Assembly (NCBI RefSeq): GCF_023898315.1
Contig: NC_064623.1
Location: 14,893,140-14,957,139, forward strand
Length of the DNA stretch: 64,000 bases
Source of the DNA: Schistocerca nitens
Taxonomy: Eukaryota; Arthropoda; Insecta; Orthoptera; Acrididae
Direction of reading: 5' to 3'
This document shows, in pieces, positions 12,327-23,735 of this stretch. Below the pieces are notes generated by a model. That model saw only the letters and a program-made list of their open reading frames with translations. It did not search any database and had not been told where the DNA came from. A program made the position numbers and the translations under genes. How positions within the stretch are numbered: position 1 is the stretch's first letter; every line of letters begins with the position of its first letter.

Positions 12327-13035
12327 AAAACACTTTTGTTATTTATTTACCTACTTATTCCCAAACCAGTTTCAGCGACAAATATCGCCATCATCAGTGG
12401 GTTCTTTGATTCTAAAACATGCAGAAACAGCATACATTTAACTCATTGTAAAATATTGTTACATGCCTGTTCGGTTGAAAACATTGTTTTCTGGAAAAAC
12501 TTCATATCATCTTCTTTACTGTACGTTACAGCATGTTTTTTGCGATTGTTACCGCTGTCTCCGGCATGTTTTCTGCATTTTGCTGTTCCCGTTTTTATTT
12601 GCGCACATCATGTCATCTGCAGCCGTATGAGCGGTTGTTGGTAAACAAATATAAAAACGTGACCTTACGTATTATGTCAGAGTTATACAACTGGGATTGC
12701 CGTAGTGTTGTGGATACAGTTTTGGTGCGTACTAGGTTGTGCGCCATGTACTCACAATCGTTGGACGGCTTGCAGCTACTTTTAGACACAGAAAGACACA
12801 ACTTTCGCACCTTCTTATGCCAACCTGCTATTCACGTGTGTCGCCAGAAATGTATCGCATACTGCGAGAAGGTTATGACAATTGTAGGGGCAGTTCTGAC
12901 GACTTCTCTTGCTTATTTGTGTCTCTGTGTGTGATGGGTAAGTGGTTCTTTCAGAATCAAAGAAGCCACTGATGATGGCGATATTTGTCGCTGAAACTAG
13001 TTTGGGAATAAATAAATAAATATCAAAAGTGTTTT
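12327..13035. mobile_element. Foldback element with inverted arms of about 90 bp
   Basis: The left arm (12327-12418), containing CAGCGACAAATATCGCCATC, is repeated in inverted form at 12945-13035 with a few mismatches. Each arm has a TTTATTTA-rich outer end and an inner TTCTTTGATTCT. The 520-bp centre encodes nothing recognisable. The class is uncertain; two inverted terminal repeats of a Penelope-type element are an alternative. Confidence 0.7.
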
Positions 13036-14545
13036 GGTATTTAAGGTTGGCCCAATTCCCATATTGTTGCTTTCGTATGCGAACACGGACCAATAGAGAA
13101 GTTTCAAAATAGAATTATTAGCGCCACAAACATTGACGTTTCGATAATTTTGATAGACTCCTGTGTATATCAAGTAGATTCAGTTAAGGGGACATGCTCG
13201 TGAAAATGACCAGAAATTTGAAAAAAAAATTCTTGGTCTATAGAAAAGAAGATTTCATGCTGATTTCAAAAATGTATAGTTCACGGGCATTATCGTTTTC
13301 CGTTCGTTCTAAAATTGAGGTTGAACATAATGTTGCACAGGGGCCACGCCCATCTCTCAGTTCGAAGTACCTCAGAATACGTGATGCATTATTTTGTTCT
13401 TCCGTTTTCTCCGTCGTTAGTTATGGATCGTTAACACAGGTGTATTCTAGAAGGCACTAACTCCAGGAACGAAAGTACAGGCGTGTCTAGAAGGTATAGT
13501 TCCAATGTAAACAGAGATCTGAGAATATACGCGTGTGGTTTTGTAGTTATTGTGTGTTGTTTTGTTTCTGCGTGTGTGTTTCCCGTGCTACAAATGCCGA
13601 GAGTAAAGAAATTTAGCATCAGACGAAAGTTTCGCTGCAACCAATTCCAAGCGAATAATACACATCAGTTGCTTCAAAAGACGCCCGTGGAAACTGTGTC
13701 CACAGGCAGTGTTTCTAGACGTAAACTTTCGCTTTCTGAATGAAATAAGAACAAGCCTAGTAGTATTGTGAGCAGCAATAACGACGGAAATGTTATTGTA
13801 AGTCAAGACTTTTGAAGAGTGCTGTGAAATGTAAGTACTGCAATTGTGAAGATAGTATTGACGTTTCCGAGGACATTTCAGCAAGGAAAGGTTTTTGAAG
13901 TCGGTTAGTGATTGCCTGTAATTCGTGTAAGAAGCACAGTGATACTATGACATCGCCAGTAACTGATAGGCGACATTACAGTGCAAATTATTGGCACCCA
14001 CGTTTGTGTAAAGAACTTCGATGGCCCAAATGGAAACATGGAAACGAAACAAGTTCTGAACATTTTTAGATCAGTCATGGTGTAAAGTATGTAGGCTACT
14101 TGGGGATGGAGACTATAAAGGACACACTCCTGTTGTTAATGACAGACCGTATGGTCTGACAGAAAAGTTTTAATGTGTTGGGCATGTACTACTAACAAGA
14201 GTGGGAGTTCCGCTGAGAAAATTATGTAAAGACATCAGTGGAAAAAACCGTCAGACGGAAAACACATAGGTGCTCCAGGTCTTCTTACAAAAAGTGAAAT
14301 TCATTGTTTGACTCAATATAATGGACTATCAATAAGGAGAAATGTAGGTGATTTCGAGAACATGAGACGAGCTGTTTGGGCAAAATGGTTTCGAGAGAGT
14401 GTCAACAGATGAAACCCCACAACGTGGATTGTTTCCAAAAGGGGAAGATTCGTGGTGCACGTACTGGTTGAGCAATGCTACAGGCATATAATATACCCAC
14501 AAGCATTCCTTACTACTTGATGTAATGGAGGCAGTTAGGCCAATA

Positions 14546-16102
14546 CAGGGTGTTACGAAAAGGTACGGCCAAACTTTCAGGAAACATTCCTCACACACAA
14601 ATAAAGAAAAGATGTTATGTGGACATGTGTCCGGAAACGCTTAATTTCCATGTTAGAGCTCATTTTAGTTTCATCAGTATGTACTGCACTTCCTCGATTC
14701 ACCTCCAGTTGGCCAAATTGAAGGAAGGTAATGTTGACTTCGGTGCTTGTGTTGACATGCCACTCATTGCTCTACATGACTAGCATCAAGCACATCAGTA
14801 CGTAGCATCAACAGGTTAGTGTTCATCACGAACGTGGTTTTGCACTCAGTGCAATTTTTACAAATGCGGAGTTGGCAGATGCCCATTTGATGTATGGATT
14901 AGCACGGGGTAATAGCTTTGGCGCGGTACGTTTGTATCGAGACAGATTTCCAGAACGAAGGTGTCCCGACAGGAAGACGTTCGAAGCAATTGATCGGCGT
15001 CTTAGGGAGCACGGAACATTCCAGCCTATGACTCGCGACTGGGAAAGACCTAGAAGGACGAGGACACCTGCAATGGACGAGGCAATTTTTAGTGCAGTTG
15101 ACGATAACCCTAATGTCAGCGTCAGAGAAGTTGCTGCTGTACAAGGTAACGTTGACCACGTCACTGTATGGAGAGTGCTACGGGAGAACCAGTTGTTTCC
15201 GTACCATGTACAGCGTGTGCAGGCACTATCAGCAGCTGATTGGCCTCCAAGGGTACACTTCTGCGAATGGTTCATCCAACAATGTGTCAATCCTCATTTC
15301 AGTGCAAATGTTCCCTTTACCGATGAGGCTTCATTCCAACGTGATCAAATTGTAAATTTTCACAATCAACATGTGTGGGCTGACGAGAATCCGCATGCAA
15401 TTGTGCAATCACGTCATCAACACGGATTTTCTGTGAACGTTGTGGCAGGCATTGTTGTCTTGATTGGGCCCCATGTCCTTCCACCTACGCTCAATGGAGC
15501 ACGTTATACTTTACCTGTGCTGCTAGAACATGTGCCTTTACAAGTACGACACAACATGTGGTTCATGCGCGATGGAGCTCCTGCACATTTCAGTCGAAGT
15601 GTTGGTACGCTTCTCAACAACAGATTCAGTGACCGATGGATTGGTAGAGGCGGACCAATTCCATGGCCTCCACGCTCTCCTGACCTCAACGCTCTTGACT
15701 TTCATTTATGGGGGCATCTGAAAGCACTTGTCTACGCAACCCCGGTACCAAATGTAGAGACTCTTCGTGCTCGTATTGTGGACGGCTGTGATACAATATG
15801 CCATTCTCCAGGGCTGCATCAGCGCATCAGGGATTCCATGCGACGGAGGGTCGATGCATGTCTCCTCGCTAACGGAGGACATTTCGCACATTTCCTGTAA
15901 CAAAGTGTTTGAAGTCACGCTGGTACGTTCTGTTGATATGTGTTTCCATTCCATGATTAATGTGGTTTGAAGAGAAGTAATAAAATGAGCTCTAACATGG
16001 AAAGTATGCGTTTCCGGACACATGTCCACATAACATATTTTCTTTCTTTGTGTGTGAGGAATGTTTCCTGAACGTTTGGCCGTACCTTTTTGTAACCTCC
16101 TG
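14546..16102 (+). mobile_element. DD41D mariner-type transposon, copy 1
   Basis: Terminal inverted repeats of about 100 bp (CAGGGTGTTACGAAAAGG at the left, its near-complement at the right) are flanked by TA at 14544-14545 and 16103-16104. It is inserted within the Mutator-like pseudogene. A close relative lies at 48991-50558. Confidence 0.88.
14854..15900 (+). pseudogene. DD41D mariner transposase, start codon lost and internally deleted
   Basis: The frame runs from about 14854 to the stop at 15898-15900, ending GGHFAHFL. It has a helix-turn-helix region (CPDRKTFEAIDRRLREHG, then NVSVREVAAVQGNVDH). The three catalytic aspartates are in PFTDEASF, RDGAPAHF and ALDFHLWG, with 41 residues between the second and third. 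Compared with copy 2, the start codon is ATT instead of ATG, and a short in-frame deletion lies between ARY and TLPVLLEH (about 15505), so it is probably inactive although largely open. Confidence 0.8.
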
Positions 16103-16489
16103 TATATAGGGAACTGGCAAATAAAAATCTACTTAGGAAATGTATGCACGGTCTCTCTCAGAATGCAAATGAAAGCTTCAGGAGCTGAATATGGGAGAGA
16201 ATACCCAAAACTGTATTTGTTGGGCTGACAGCGCTGAAGATTGGTGTAATGGATGCAATAATAACATCAATGATGGTGCAATTTCAAGGATCAATATTAG
16301 GAAGAAATTGAATATCCAGAGGGGAAGGCATATGGCTTCAGCTCTAACTGCTATGGATAAGCGGCGGGTAACCGAAGCAGAGACAGCTGCAGAAGCAGAA
16401 GAGTCGAGGATAAAGAAAAAAACGAAGAGAAAGAGTATGAAGGATAGGGAAACAGGAGGACAACTGCAGTGTGCAGCTGGAATGTTTTA

Positions 16490-17208
16490 AACGAGTATAG
16501 TGATAAGTTAATAAATCTGTAAATCTTCTTTTGCGACTTACCGAAAACTTGAATTTTCATCACTCAGGTACACTTTTCTCCTAAATGACTAAAGTTAAAC
16601 TCACAAAAATTGGTACAGATATTTAGAATGTCCTCCTCTACCTCCCTTGCCTACAATTTCCTGAAAAATTTATTAACATGATGATGATGTCGGTCATATT
16701 TGAGCTACATTTTTAAATATTTTTTGTTTAGTAAAATAAATTACTTGTCTTTCTCACAGATCAGCATCAGGGAAGGACACTGGAGGCATAAAACACTTTT
16801 GTGAATGTTGTCTGTACTCTGCCTCTTTTTCCAAGCTGTGCAGTCAGTGTTTCCAAAGAAAATGGTACTGCTGTGAAATAGCGTTCCGTTTTTTATACTA
16901 TTATATATATTGTTGTCAGTACCAAAATATAATAAATATCACAGTGAGTTTTTGGTAAATGCTTTGACTAATGACCCTAACGGTGAGTAAGAGATTTGAG
17001 CTACCTCTCATTTATAGATCAGTTGCACCATGAAGGTGGACATAAAGCTAAAATTGCAGCCCGTTCACGCGGTGTCCCCTTAAACACTGACGAAAATGGA
17101 CAATGCTACACCATGAACACCCTGACCGAACGCCTTCAAACTGATACTCTCGGATTTCCGTGTCTGAGGGATGTGTTGACCAAAATCTCACCCATACGAG
17201 CGTATATT
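16490..17208. other. No gene; AT-rich flank of the Mutator-like element
   Basis: Probably includes the 3' non-coding end of the MULE. I see no reading frame with recognisable similarity. Confidence 0.35.
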
Positions 17209-17221
17209 TCAAGCCCTTCAA

Positions 17222-17420
17222 AAATAGTTCAAATGACTCTGAGCACTATGGGACATAATTGCTGAGATCAACAGTCCCCTAGAACTTAGAACAACTTAAA
17301 CCTGACTAACCTAAGGACATCACACTCATCCATACCAGAGGCAGGATTCGAACCTGCGACCGGAGCGGTCGCGCGATTCCAGACTGTAGCGCCTAGAACC
17401 GCACGGTCACTCCAGCCGGC
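17222..17420 (-). repeat. tRNA-derived SINE, full length, with target duplication
   Basis: A reversed SINE, from AGTTCAAATGACTCTGAGC to GCCGGC, with an A-rich tail at 17221-17225. It is flanked by TCAAGCCCTTCA (17209-17220) and TCAAGCCTTTCA (17421-17432), a 12-bp duplication with one mismatch. Confidence 0.92.
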
Positions 17421-18114
17421 TCAAGCCTTTCAATACAGAAAAAATAGTCATTCCTATGGATGAAGAAAGGAGGGAGTGCGTGATGGCTGTTGGGTGTGTA
17501 TCACGTTACTGGAACTTTTCAGGTAGAGATTGTTCCACAAAAAGTCCGGTGGCTGTAAACGCGCAGATCATTGGCATGTTGGTTGATTGGCATAGTTGAC
17601 ATGGGAGCTTCACACAGACAAATCTCAGAGACAGTTGTCTGCAGTGGAATCACTCTACAACGGTTGGTGACGAAACGAACTCAGGACAGCAGCCTGGCAG
17701 GACTAACAGACACAGGTGCTTCCAAATGGATTGCACAACGACGGGACTATACAGGCTGGTCCATTCATAGTGACCGGGCCAAATATCTCACGAAATAAGC
17801 GTCAAACGAAAAAACTACAAAGAACGAAACTCATCTAGGTTGAAGGGGGAAACCAGATGGCGCTATGGTTGGCCCGCTAGATGGCGCTGCCATAAGTCAA
17901 ACGGATATCAACTGCGTTTTTTTAAAATAGGAACCCCCATTTTTATTACATATTCGTGCAGTACGTAAAGAAATGTGGATGTTTTAGTTCGACCACTTTT
18001 TTCGCTTTGTGTTAGATGGCGCTGTAATAGTCACAAACGTATGAGTACGTGGTATCACGTAACATTCCGCCAGTGCGGACGGTATTTACTTCGTGATACA
18101 TTACCCGTGTTAAA

Positions 18115-19191
18115 ATGGACCGTTTACCAATTACGGAAAAGGTCGATATCGTGTTGATGTATGGCTATTTGGCTATTGTGACCAAAATGCCCAACGGGCG
18201 TGTGCTATGTATGGTGCTCGGTATTCTGGACGACATCATCCAAGTGTCCGGACCGTTCGCCGGATAGTTAGGTTATTTAAGGAAACAGGAAGTGTTCAGC
18301 CACATGTGAAATGTCAACCACGACCTGTAAGAAATGATGATGCCCAAGTAGGTGTTTTAGCTGCTGTCGCGGCTAATCCGCACATCAGAAGCAGACAAAC
18401 TGCCCGAGAATCGGGAATCTCAAAAACGTCGGTGTTGAGAATGCTAGATCAACATCGATTGCACCCGTACCATATTTCTATGCACCATGAATTGCATGGC
18501 GACCGACTTTGAACGTCGTGTACAGTTCTGCCACTGGGTACAAGAAAAAATACGGGACGATGACAGATTTTTTACACGCGTTCTATTTAGCGACGAAGGG
18601 TCATTCACCAACAGCGGTAACGTAAACCGGCATAATATGCACCACTGGGCAACGGAAAATCCACGATGTCTGCGACAAGTGGAACATCAGCGACCTTGGC
18701 GGGTTAATGTATGGTGCGGCATTATGGGAGGAAGGGTAGTTGGCCCCCATTTTATCGATGGCAATCTAAATGGTGCAATGTATGCTGATTTCCTACGTAA
18801 TGTTCTACCGATGTTACTACAAGATGTTTCACTGCGTGGTAGAATGGCGATGTACTTCCGATATGATGGATGTCCGGCACATAGCTCGCGTGCGGTTGAA
18901 GCGGTACTGAATACCATATTTCGTGACAGGTGGATTGGTCGTCGAAGCACCATACCATGGCCCGCACGTTCACCGGATCAGACGTCCCCGGATTTCTTTC
19001 TGTGGGGAAAGTTGAAGGATATTTGCTATCGTGATCCACTGACAACCCCTGAAAAAATGCGTCAGCGCATTGTCAATGCATGTGCGAACATTGCGGAAAG
19101 CGAACTACTCGCTGTCGAGAGAAATGTCGTTACACGTATTGCCAAATGCATTGAGGTTGACGGACATCATTTTGAGCATTTATTGCATTAA
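18115..19191 (+). pseudogene. DD41D mariner transposase with two frameshifts
   Basis: The likely ATG is at 18115 (MDRLPITEKVDIVLMYG). A frameshift near 18168 leads into AMYGARYSGRHHPSVRTVRR (18207 on). A one-base insertion near 18506 separates this from FERRVQFCHWVQEK. Catalytic positions are LFSDEGSF, RYDGCPAH and SPDFFLWG with 41 residues between the last two aspartates. It ends HHFEHLLH at 19191. All catalytic residues survive, so the lesions are few and fairly recent. Confidence 0.82.
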
Positions 19192-19450
19192 TGTGGTATT
19201 TACAGGTATTCACGCTGTAACAGCATGCGTTCTCAGAAATGGTAAGTTCACAAAGGTACATGTATCAGATTGGAACAACCGAAATAAAATGTTCAAACTT
19301 ACCTACGTTCTGTATTTTAATTTAAAAAACCTACCTGTTACCAACTGTTCGTCTAAAATTGTGAGCCATGTGTTTGTGACTATTAAAAGGCTATATATCA
19401 CAAAGCGAAAAAAAGTACTACACGAATATGTAATAAAAATGGGGGTTTCT

Positions 19451-20994
19451 GTGAAAATTAAAATTTTTTCCCGCCGAACTAAGTATTCAAAAAGATTTCG
19501 GGCTTGCAGCCGGTCGTCGTTAGCTTCCATCCACGATATTTCGACTGGACACCTGCCAGCCATCCTCAGGTGAGCCATCGAAGACTGACGAAGACGCCCT
19601 CCGTTCCGTAATATATAGCGTGCAGCGAGTATTCCGCGCATGCGCCAAAATCGTATGGACAGACGAACCACACCGCCCGGCGGCAGCGCCCTCGCTGGTG
19701 GAACTGCAGAACTCAGCTGTCTTCGGCGTTGTCAATTCCCGCGGCCACCGGAGTACTCTGACGTCTTCGTCTGGAGCAGATCTTAGAGATGACGGGGGTT
19801 CCACGCATTATCTAGCTGGTAGCCATTGCCACTGTTCATAAGATCGTCTGTCATGCGAATTTCCACTGATTCTTTTATGACGGAGTCCCAAAAGGATGTT
19901 GCCAAAATTGTGGTCTTCTCGTACTCGATTGAGTGTCCAGTGGAAATTCAATGCTCAGCAATTGCAGACTTGCTAGGTTGCAAAAGGCGAGTACAGCGCT
20001 GATGTTCAGTGCAACGTTCTTCCACTGTTCGCAATGTTTGTCCTATATATGACATGCCGCACTGACAAGGTATTTTATAAATTCCCGCCTTCCGCAATAC
20101 CAGATCGTCTTTCGTTGATCCCAACAGGTCGGAAATCTTCGATGGTGGACGGAAAATTACTTTCACTTCGAAACTGTAGAGGATTCTAGCAATTTTGAAG
20201 GAAATGTTGCCAACAAAGGGAAGAAAAGCTAAAGCTTTAGTAGGCGTGCTCTCTTCTTTCTCCACTCCCTGTTTCTTTGGCTTAATTGCAAGTGCCTTGC
20301 TAATTTTCCGGGTAGAATATCCATTCTCTTTGAAAACCCTCTTCAGATGGGCAAGCTCTTCAGGCAAACTATCTGCATCTGACACTACATGAGCTCTGTG
20401 TACAAGTGTTTTAAGTACACTCATTGTTTGCGATGGGTGATGAAAGCTGGACGAATTTAAATACAAATCAGCATGTGTGGGCTTCCGATAAACCGAATGC
20501 CCCAGAGAACCATCACTCTTCCGTCTAACTAGCACATTCAGGAAAGGGAGGCAACCATTTTTCTCGAATTCCATGGTAAACCGAATCTTCTCATGAATGG
20601 AGTCGAGGTGATATAAAACGTCCATTAATTTTTCTTCTCCATGAGGCCACACTACGAAAGTGTCATCCACGTAGCTCCAAAAAACAGTTGGTTTGAGGGC
20701 TGCTGATTCAAGTGCTCTCTCCTCAAAATCCTCCATAAAAAGGTTGGCCACCAACGGAGACCAGGGGCTACCCATGGCGACGCCGTCAATCTGTTCAAAA
20801 TATTCTTGGTTGAACATAAAATATGTTGAGGGGAGAGCGTGGCGAAACAAAGCAGTGACTCCCACCTGAAACTTATTGCCAATCAGTGCCAAGGAGTCTG
20901 CAAGAGGTACCTTTGTAAAAAGAGACACCACGTCAAAACTAGCTAAAAGATCAGAAGTACTTGGGTGGAGAGCCCCCAGTCTAAATATCGTGGA
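19451..20994 (-). mobile_element. Penelope-like element, 5'-truncated, with 12-bp target duplication
   Basis: It is flanked by ATGGGGGTTTCT at 19439-19450 and 20994-21005; the duplicated bases are continuous mariner sequence once the insert is removed. The 3' end lies at the low-coordinate side (non-coding, about 19451-19790). The motif around CATCCACGATATTTCGACTGG occurs at one end (about 19530) and its partial inverse at the other (about 20980). Confidence 0.85.
19800..20978 (-). pseudogene. Penelope-like reverse transcriptase with GIY-YIG endonuclease, one nonsense codon
   Basis: The frame runs from the 5' truncation (LGALHPSTSDLLASFDVVSL) through VSLFTKVPLADSLALIGNKF, the RT motif GVAMGSPWSPLVANLFMEDF and the YVDD catalytic box (SYVDDTFVVW). 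It ends in a GIY-YIG domain, GIYKIPCQCGMSYIGQT, then TEHQRC. A TGA at about 19945-19947 interrupts SAIAEH, where relatives have cysteine; the frame then stays readable (ISTGHSIEYEKTTILATSFW). Penelope-like elements use RT plus GIY-YIG for target-primed insertion. The N-terminal third is absent. Confidence 0.85.
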
Positions 20995-21475
20995 TGGGGG
21001 TTTCTATTTTAAAAAACTCAGGTGATATCCGTTTGACTTATGGCAGCGCGATCTAGCGGGCCAACCATAGCGCCATCTGGTTTCCCCCTTCAAGCTAGAC
21101 AAGTTTCGTTCTTTGTAGTTTTTTCGTTTGACGCATATTTCGTGAGATACTTGGCTCGGTCACGATCAATGGACCACCCTGTATAATTGTTTGCCTGACT
21201 GACGAGCAGACGCTTGACAACAGCTGAAATCGAGGCAGAGATTACAAGCAGAGTGTCACCATGAACTGTCGGGAAGAGATTACCGGAAACTGGGTGGTAT
21301 GGCACTTAACCACTCACACTAGACTACAAGCAACAAAATCTTTCAACGTGTGGATCCAGACTCAGCTAGCACACTGAATTGCATCTTGTGGTCTTTGAAG
21401 ATGAAACTCGGTTCAACTGCTGACTGTCAGATCCATGTCAGCGTGCCTGTAGAATAACTGGTTGATTCTTGATGC

Positions 21476-23735
21476 CCATCTACATCTACATCTACATCCA
21501 TACTCCGCAAGCCACCAGACGGTGTGTGGCGGAGGGTACCCTCAGTACCTCTATCGGTTCTCCCTTCTATTCCAGTCTCGTATGGTTCGTGGAAAGAAGG
21601 ATTGTCGGTAAGCCTCTGTGTGGGCTCTAATCTCTCTGATTTTATCCTCATGGTCTCTTCGCGAGATATACGTAGGAGGGAGCAATATACTGCTTGACTC
21701 TTCGGTGAAGGTATGTTCTCGAAACTTTGACAAAAGCCCGTACCGAGCTACTGAGCGTCTCTCCTGCAGAGTCTTCCACTGGAGTTTATCTATCATCTCC
21801 GTAACGCGTTCGCGATTACTAAATGATCCTGTAACGAAGCGCGCTGCTCTCCGTTGGATCTTCTCTATGTCTTGTATCAACCCTATCTGGTACGGATCCC
21901 ACACTGCTGAGCAGTATTCAAGCAGTGGGCGAACAAGCGTACTGTAACCTACTTCCTTTGTTTTGGGATTGCATTTCCTTAGGATTCTTCCAATGAATCT
22001 CAGTCTGGCATCTGCTTTACCGACGATCAACATTATATGATCATTCCATTTTAAATCACTCCTAATGCGTACTCCCAGATAATTTATGGTATTAACTGCT
22101 TCCAGTTGCTGACCTGCTATTTTGTAGCTAAATGATAAAGGATCTATCTTTCTGTGTATTCGCAGCACATTACACTTGTCTACATTGAGATTCAATTGCC
22201 ATTCCCTGCACCATGCGTCAATTCGCTGCAGATCCTCCTGCATTTCAGTACAATTTTCCATTGTTACAACCTCTCGATACACGACAGCATCATCTGCAAA
22301 AAGCCTCAGTGAACTTCCGATGTCATCCACCAGGTCATTTATGTATATTGTGAATAGCAACGGGCCTATGACACTCCCCTGCGGCACACCTGAAATCACT
22401 CTTACTTCAGAAGACTTCTCTCCATTGAGAATAACATGCTGCGTCCTGTTATCTAGGAACTCCTCAATCCAATCACACAATTGGTCTGATAGTCCATATG
22501 CTCTTACTTTGTTCATTAAACGACTGTGGGGAACTGTATCGAACGCATTGCGGAAGTCAAGAAACACGGCATCTACCTGTGAACCCGTGTTTATGGCCCT
22601 CTGAGTCTCGTGGACGAATAGCGCGAGCTTGGTTTCACATGATCGTCTTTTTCGAAACCCATGCTGATTCCTACAGAGTAGATTTCTAGTCTCCAGAAAA
22701 GTCATTATACTCGAACATAATACGTGTTCCAAAATTCTACAACTGATCGACGTTAGAGATATAGGTCTATAGTTATGCACATCTGTTCGACGTCCCTTCT
22801 TGAAAACAGGGATGACCTGTGCCCTTTTCCAATCCTTTGGAACGCTACGCTCTTCTAGAGACCTACGGTACACCGCTGCAAGAAGGGGGGCAAGTTCCTT
22901 CGCGTACTCTGTGTAAAATTGAACTGGTATCCCATCAGGTCCAGAGGCCTTTCCTCTTTTGAGCGATTTTAATTGTTTCTCTATCCCTCTGTCGTCTATT
23001 TCGATATCTACCATTTTGTCATGTGTGCGACAATCTAGAGAAGGAACTACAGTGCAATCTTCCTCTGTGAAACAACTTTGGAAAAAGACATTTAGTATTT
23101 CGGCCTTTAGTCTGTCATCCTCTGTTTCAGTACCATTTTGGTCACAGAGTGTCTGGACATTTTGTTTTGATCCACCTACCGCTTTGACATAAGACCAAAA
23201 TTTCTTAGGATTTTCTGCCAAGTCAGTACATAGAACTTTACTTTCGAATTCATTGAACGCCTCTCGCATAGCCCTCCTCACACTACATTTCGCTTCGCTT
23301 AATTTTTGTTTGTCTGCAAGGCTTTGGCTATGTTTATGTTTGCTGTGAAGTTCCCTTTGCTTCCGCAGCAGTTTTCTAACTCGGTTGTTGTACCACGGTG
23401 GCTCTTTTCCATCTCTTACGATCTTGCTTGGCACATACTCATCTAACGCATAATGTACGACGGTTTTGAACTTTCTCCACTGATCCTCAACACTATCTGT
23501 ACTTGAGACAAAACTTTTGTGTTGAGCCAACAGGTACTCTGAAATCTGCTTTTTGTCACTTTTTCTAAACAGAAAAATCTTCCTACCCTTTTTAATATTC
23601 CTATTTACGGCTGAAATCATCGATGCCGTAACCGCTTTATGATCGCTGATTCCCTGTTCTGCGTTAACTTTTTCAAATAGTTCGGGTCTGTTTGTCACCA
23701 GAAGGTCTAATATGTTATCGCCACGCTCCATCCCG
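21476..23735 (-). mobile_element. CR1/jockey-type LINE, 5'-truncated
   Basis: The 3' end has short ATGTAG-type repeats (complement of ATCTACATCTACATC, 21479-21497). The 5' end breaks off within the region after the endonuclease (about 23735). Five or more fragments of the same family occur elsewhere in the window. Confidence 0.85.
21551..23731 (-). CDS. LINE reverse transcriptase ORF (endonuclease domain missing)
   Basis: The 726-codon open frame begins MERGDNILDLLVTNRPELFE, the linker after an apurinic endonuclease. RT blocks follow: RGKASGPDGIPVQFYTEY, NYRPISLTSISCRILEHVL, QHGFRKRRSCETKL, the motif-A box VDAVFLDFRNAFDTVPH, GVPQGSVIGPLLFTIYINDL and the catalytic FADDAVVY. The C-terminus has QRRAARFVTG and a final RTIRDWNRR. 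Catalytic aspartates are present and no stop intervenes. As the endonuclease and ORF1 are lost, this copy cannot retrotranspose by itself. It starts at the truncation point, so the listed Met is unlikely to be a natural start. Confidence 0.85.
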   Translation of the reverse strand: MERGDNILDLLVTNRPELFEKVNAEQGISDHKAVTASMISAVNRNIKKGRKIFLFRKSDKKQISEYLLAQHKSFVSSTDSVEDQWRKFKTVVHYALDEYVPSKIVRDGKEPPWYNNRVRKLLRKQRELHSKHKHSQSLADKQKLSEAKCSVRRAMREAFNEFESKVLCTDLAENPKKFWSYVKAVGGSKQNVQTLCDQNGTETEDDRLKAEILNVFFQSCFTEEDCTVVPSLDCRTHDKMVDIEIDDRGIEKQLKSLKRGKASGPDGIPVQFYTEYAKELAPLLAAVYRRSLEERSVPKDWKRAQVIPVFKKGRRTDVHNYRPISLTSISCRILEHVLCSSIMTFLETRNLLCRNQHGFRKRRSCETKLALFVHETQRAINTGSQVDAVFLDFRNAFDTVPHSRLMNKVRAYGLSDQLCDWIEEFLDNRTQHVILNGEKSSEVRVISGVPQGSVIGPLLFTIYINDLVDDIGSSLRLFADDAVVYREVVTMENCTEMQEDLQRIDAWCREWQLNLNVDKCNVLRIHRKIDPLSFSYKIAGQQLEAVNTINYLGVRIRSDLKWNDHIMLIVGKADARLRFIGRILRKCNPKTKEVGYSTLVRPLLEYCSAVWDPYQIGLIQDIEKIQRRAARFVTGSFSNRERVTEMIDKLQWKTLQERRSVARYGLLSKFREHTFTEESSSILLPPTYISRRDHEDKIREIRAHTEAYRQSFFPRTIRDWNRRENR

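Larger units (their letters stand above)
13594..16489 (+). pseudogene. Mutator-like (MULE) transposase, split by a mariner insertion
   Basis: The likely start is ATGCCGAGAGTAAAG (MPRVKKFSIRRKFRCNQF) at 13594. Shifted frames then give GLLTKSEIHCLTQYNGLSIR (about 14279-14340) and MRRAVWAKWFRESV. After the inserted mariner (14546-16102) the same gene resumes as RELANKNLLRKCMHGLSQNA (about 16107-16165), then KTVFVGLTALK and a basic C-terminus ending in a stop at 16487-16489. The block order matches arthropod Mutator-like transposases. Multiple stops and frameshifts mark it as dead before or after the mariner arrived. Confidence 0.65.
17752..21181 (+). mobile_element. DD41D mariner-type transposon, copy 2, hosting a Penelope-like element
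   Basis: Terminal inverted repeats of about 165 bp start CAGGCTGGTCCATT (left) and CAGGGTGGTCCATT (right, complement), with TA at 17750-17751 and 21182-21183. Inside, 1.5 kb of Penelope-like sequence (19451-20994) separates the transposase from the right terminus. Confidence 0.88.
17530..21470 (+). pseudogene. Tc1-like transposase remnant split by a mariner
   Basis: Before 17752 a frame reads QISETVVCSGITLQRLV..., resembling the second helix-turn-helix of Tc1-type transposases. After 21183 it resumes in decayed form with VVFEDETRFNC (about 21390-21425), resembling the first-aspartate block. The two halves flank the complete mariner at 17752-21181. The call rests on short blocks. Confidence 0.42.

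Noticed and set aside
21618..22604. Plus-strand frames of 109-142 codons
   Set aside because: Antisense of the LINE RT ORF.
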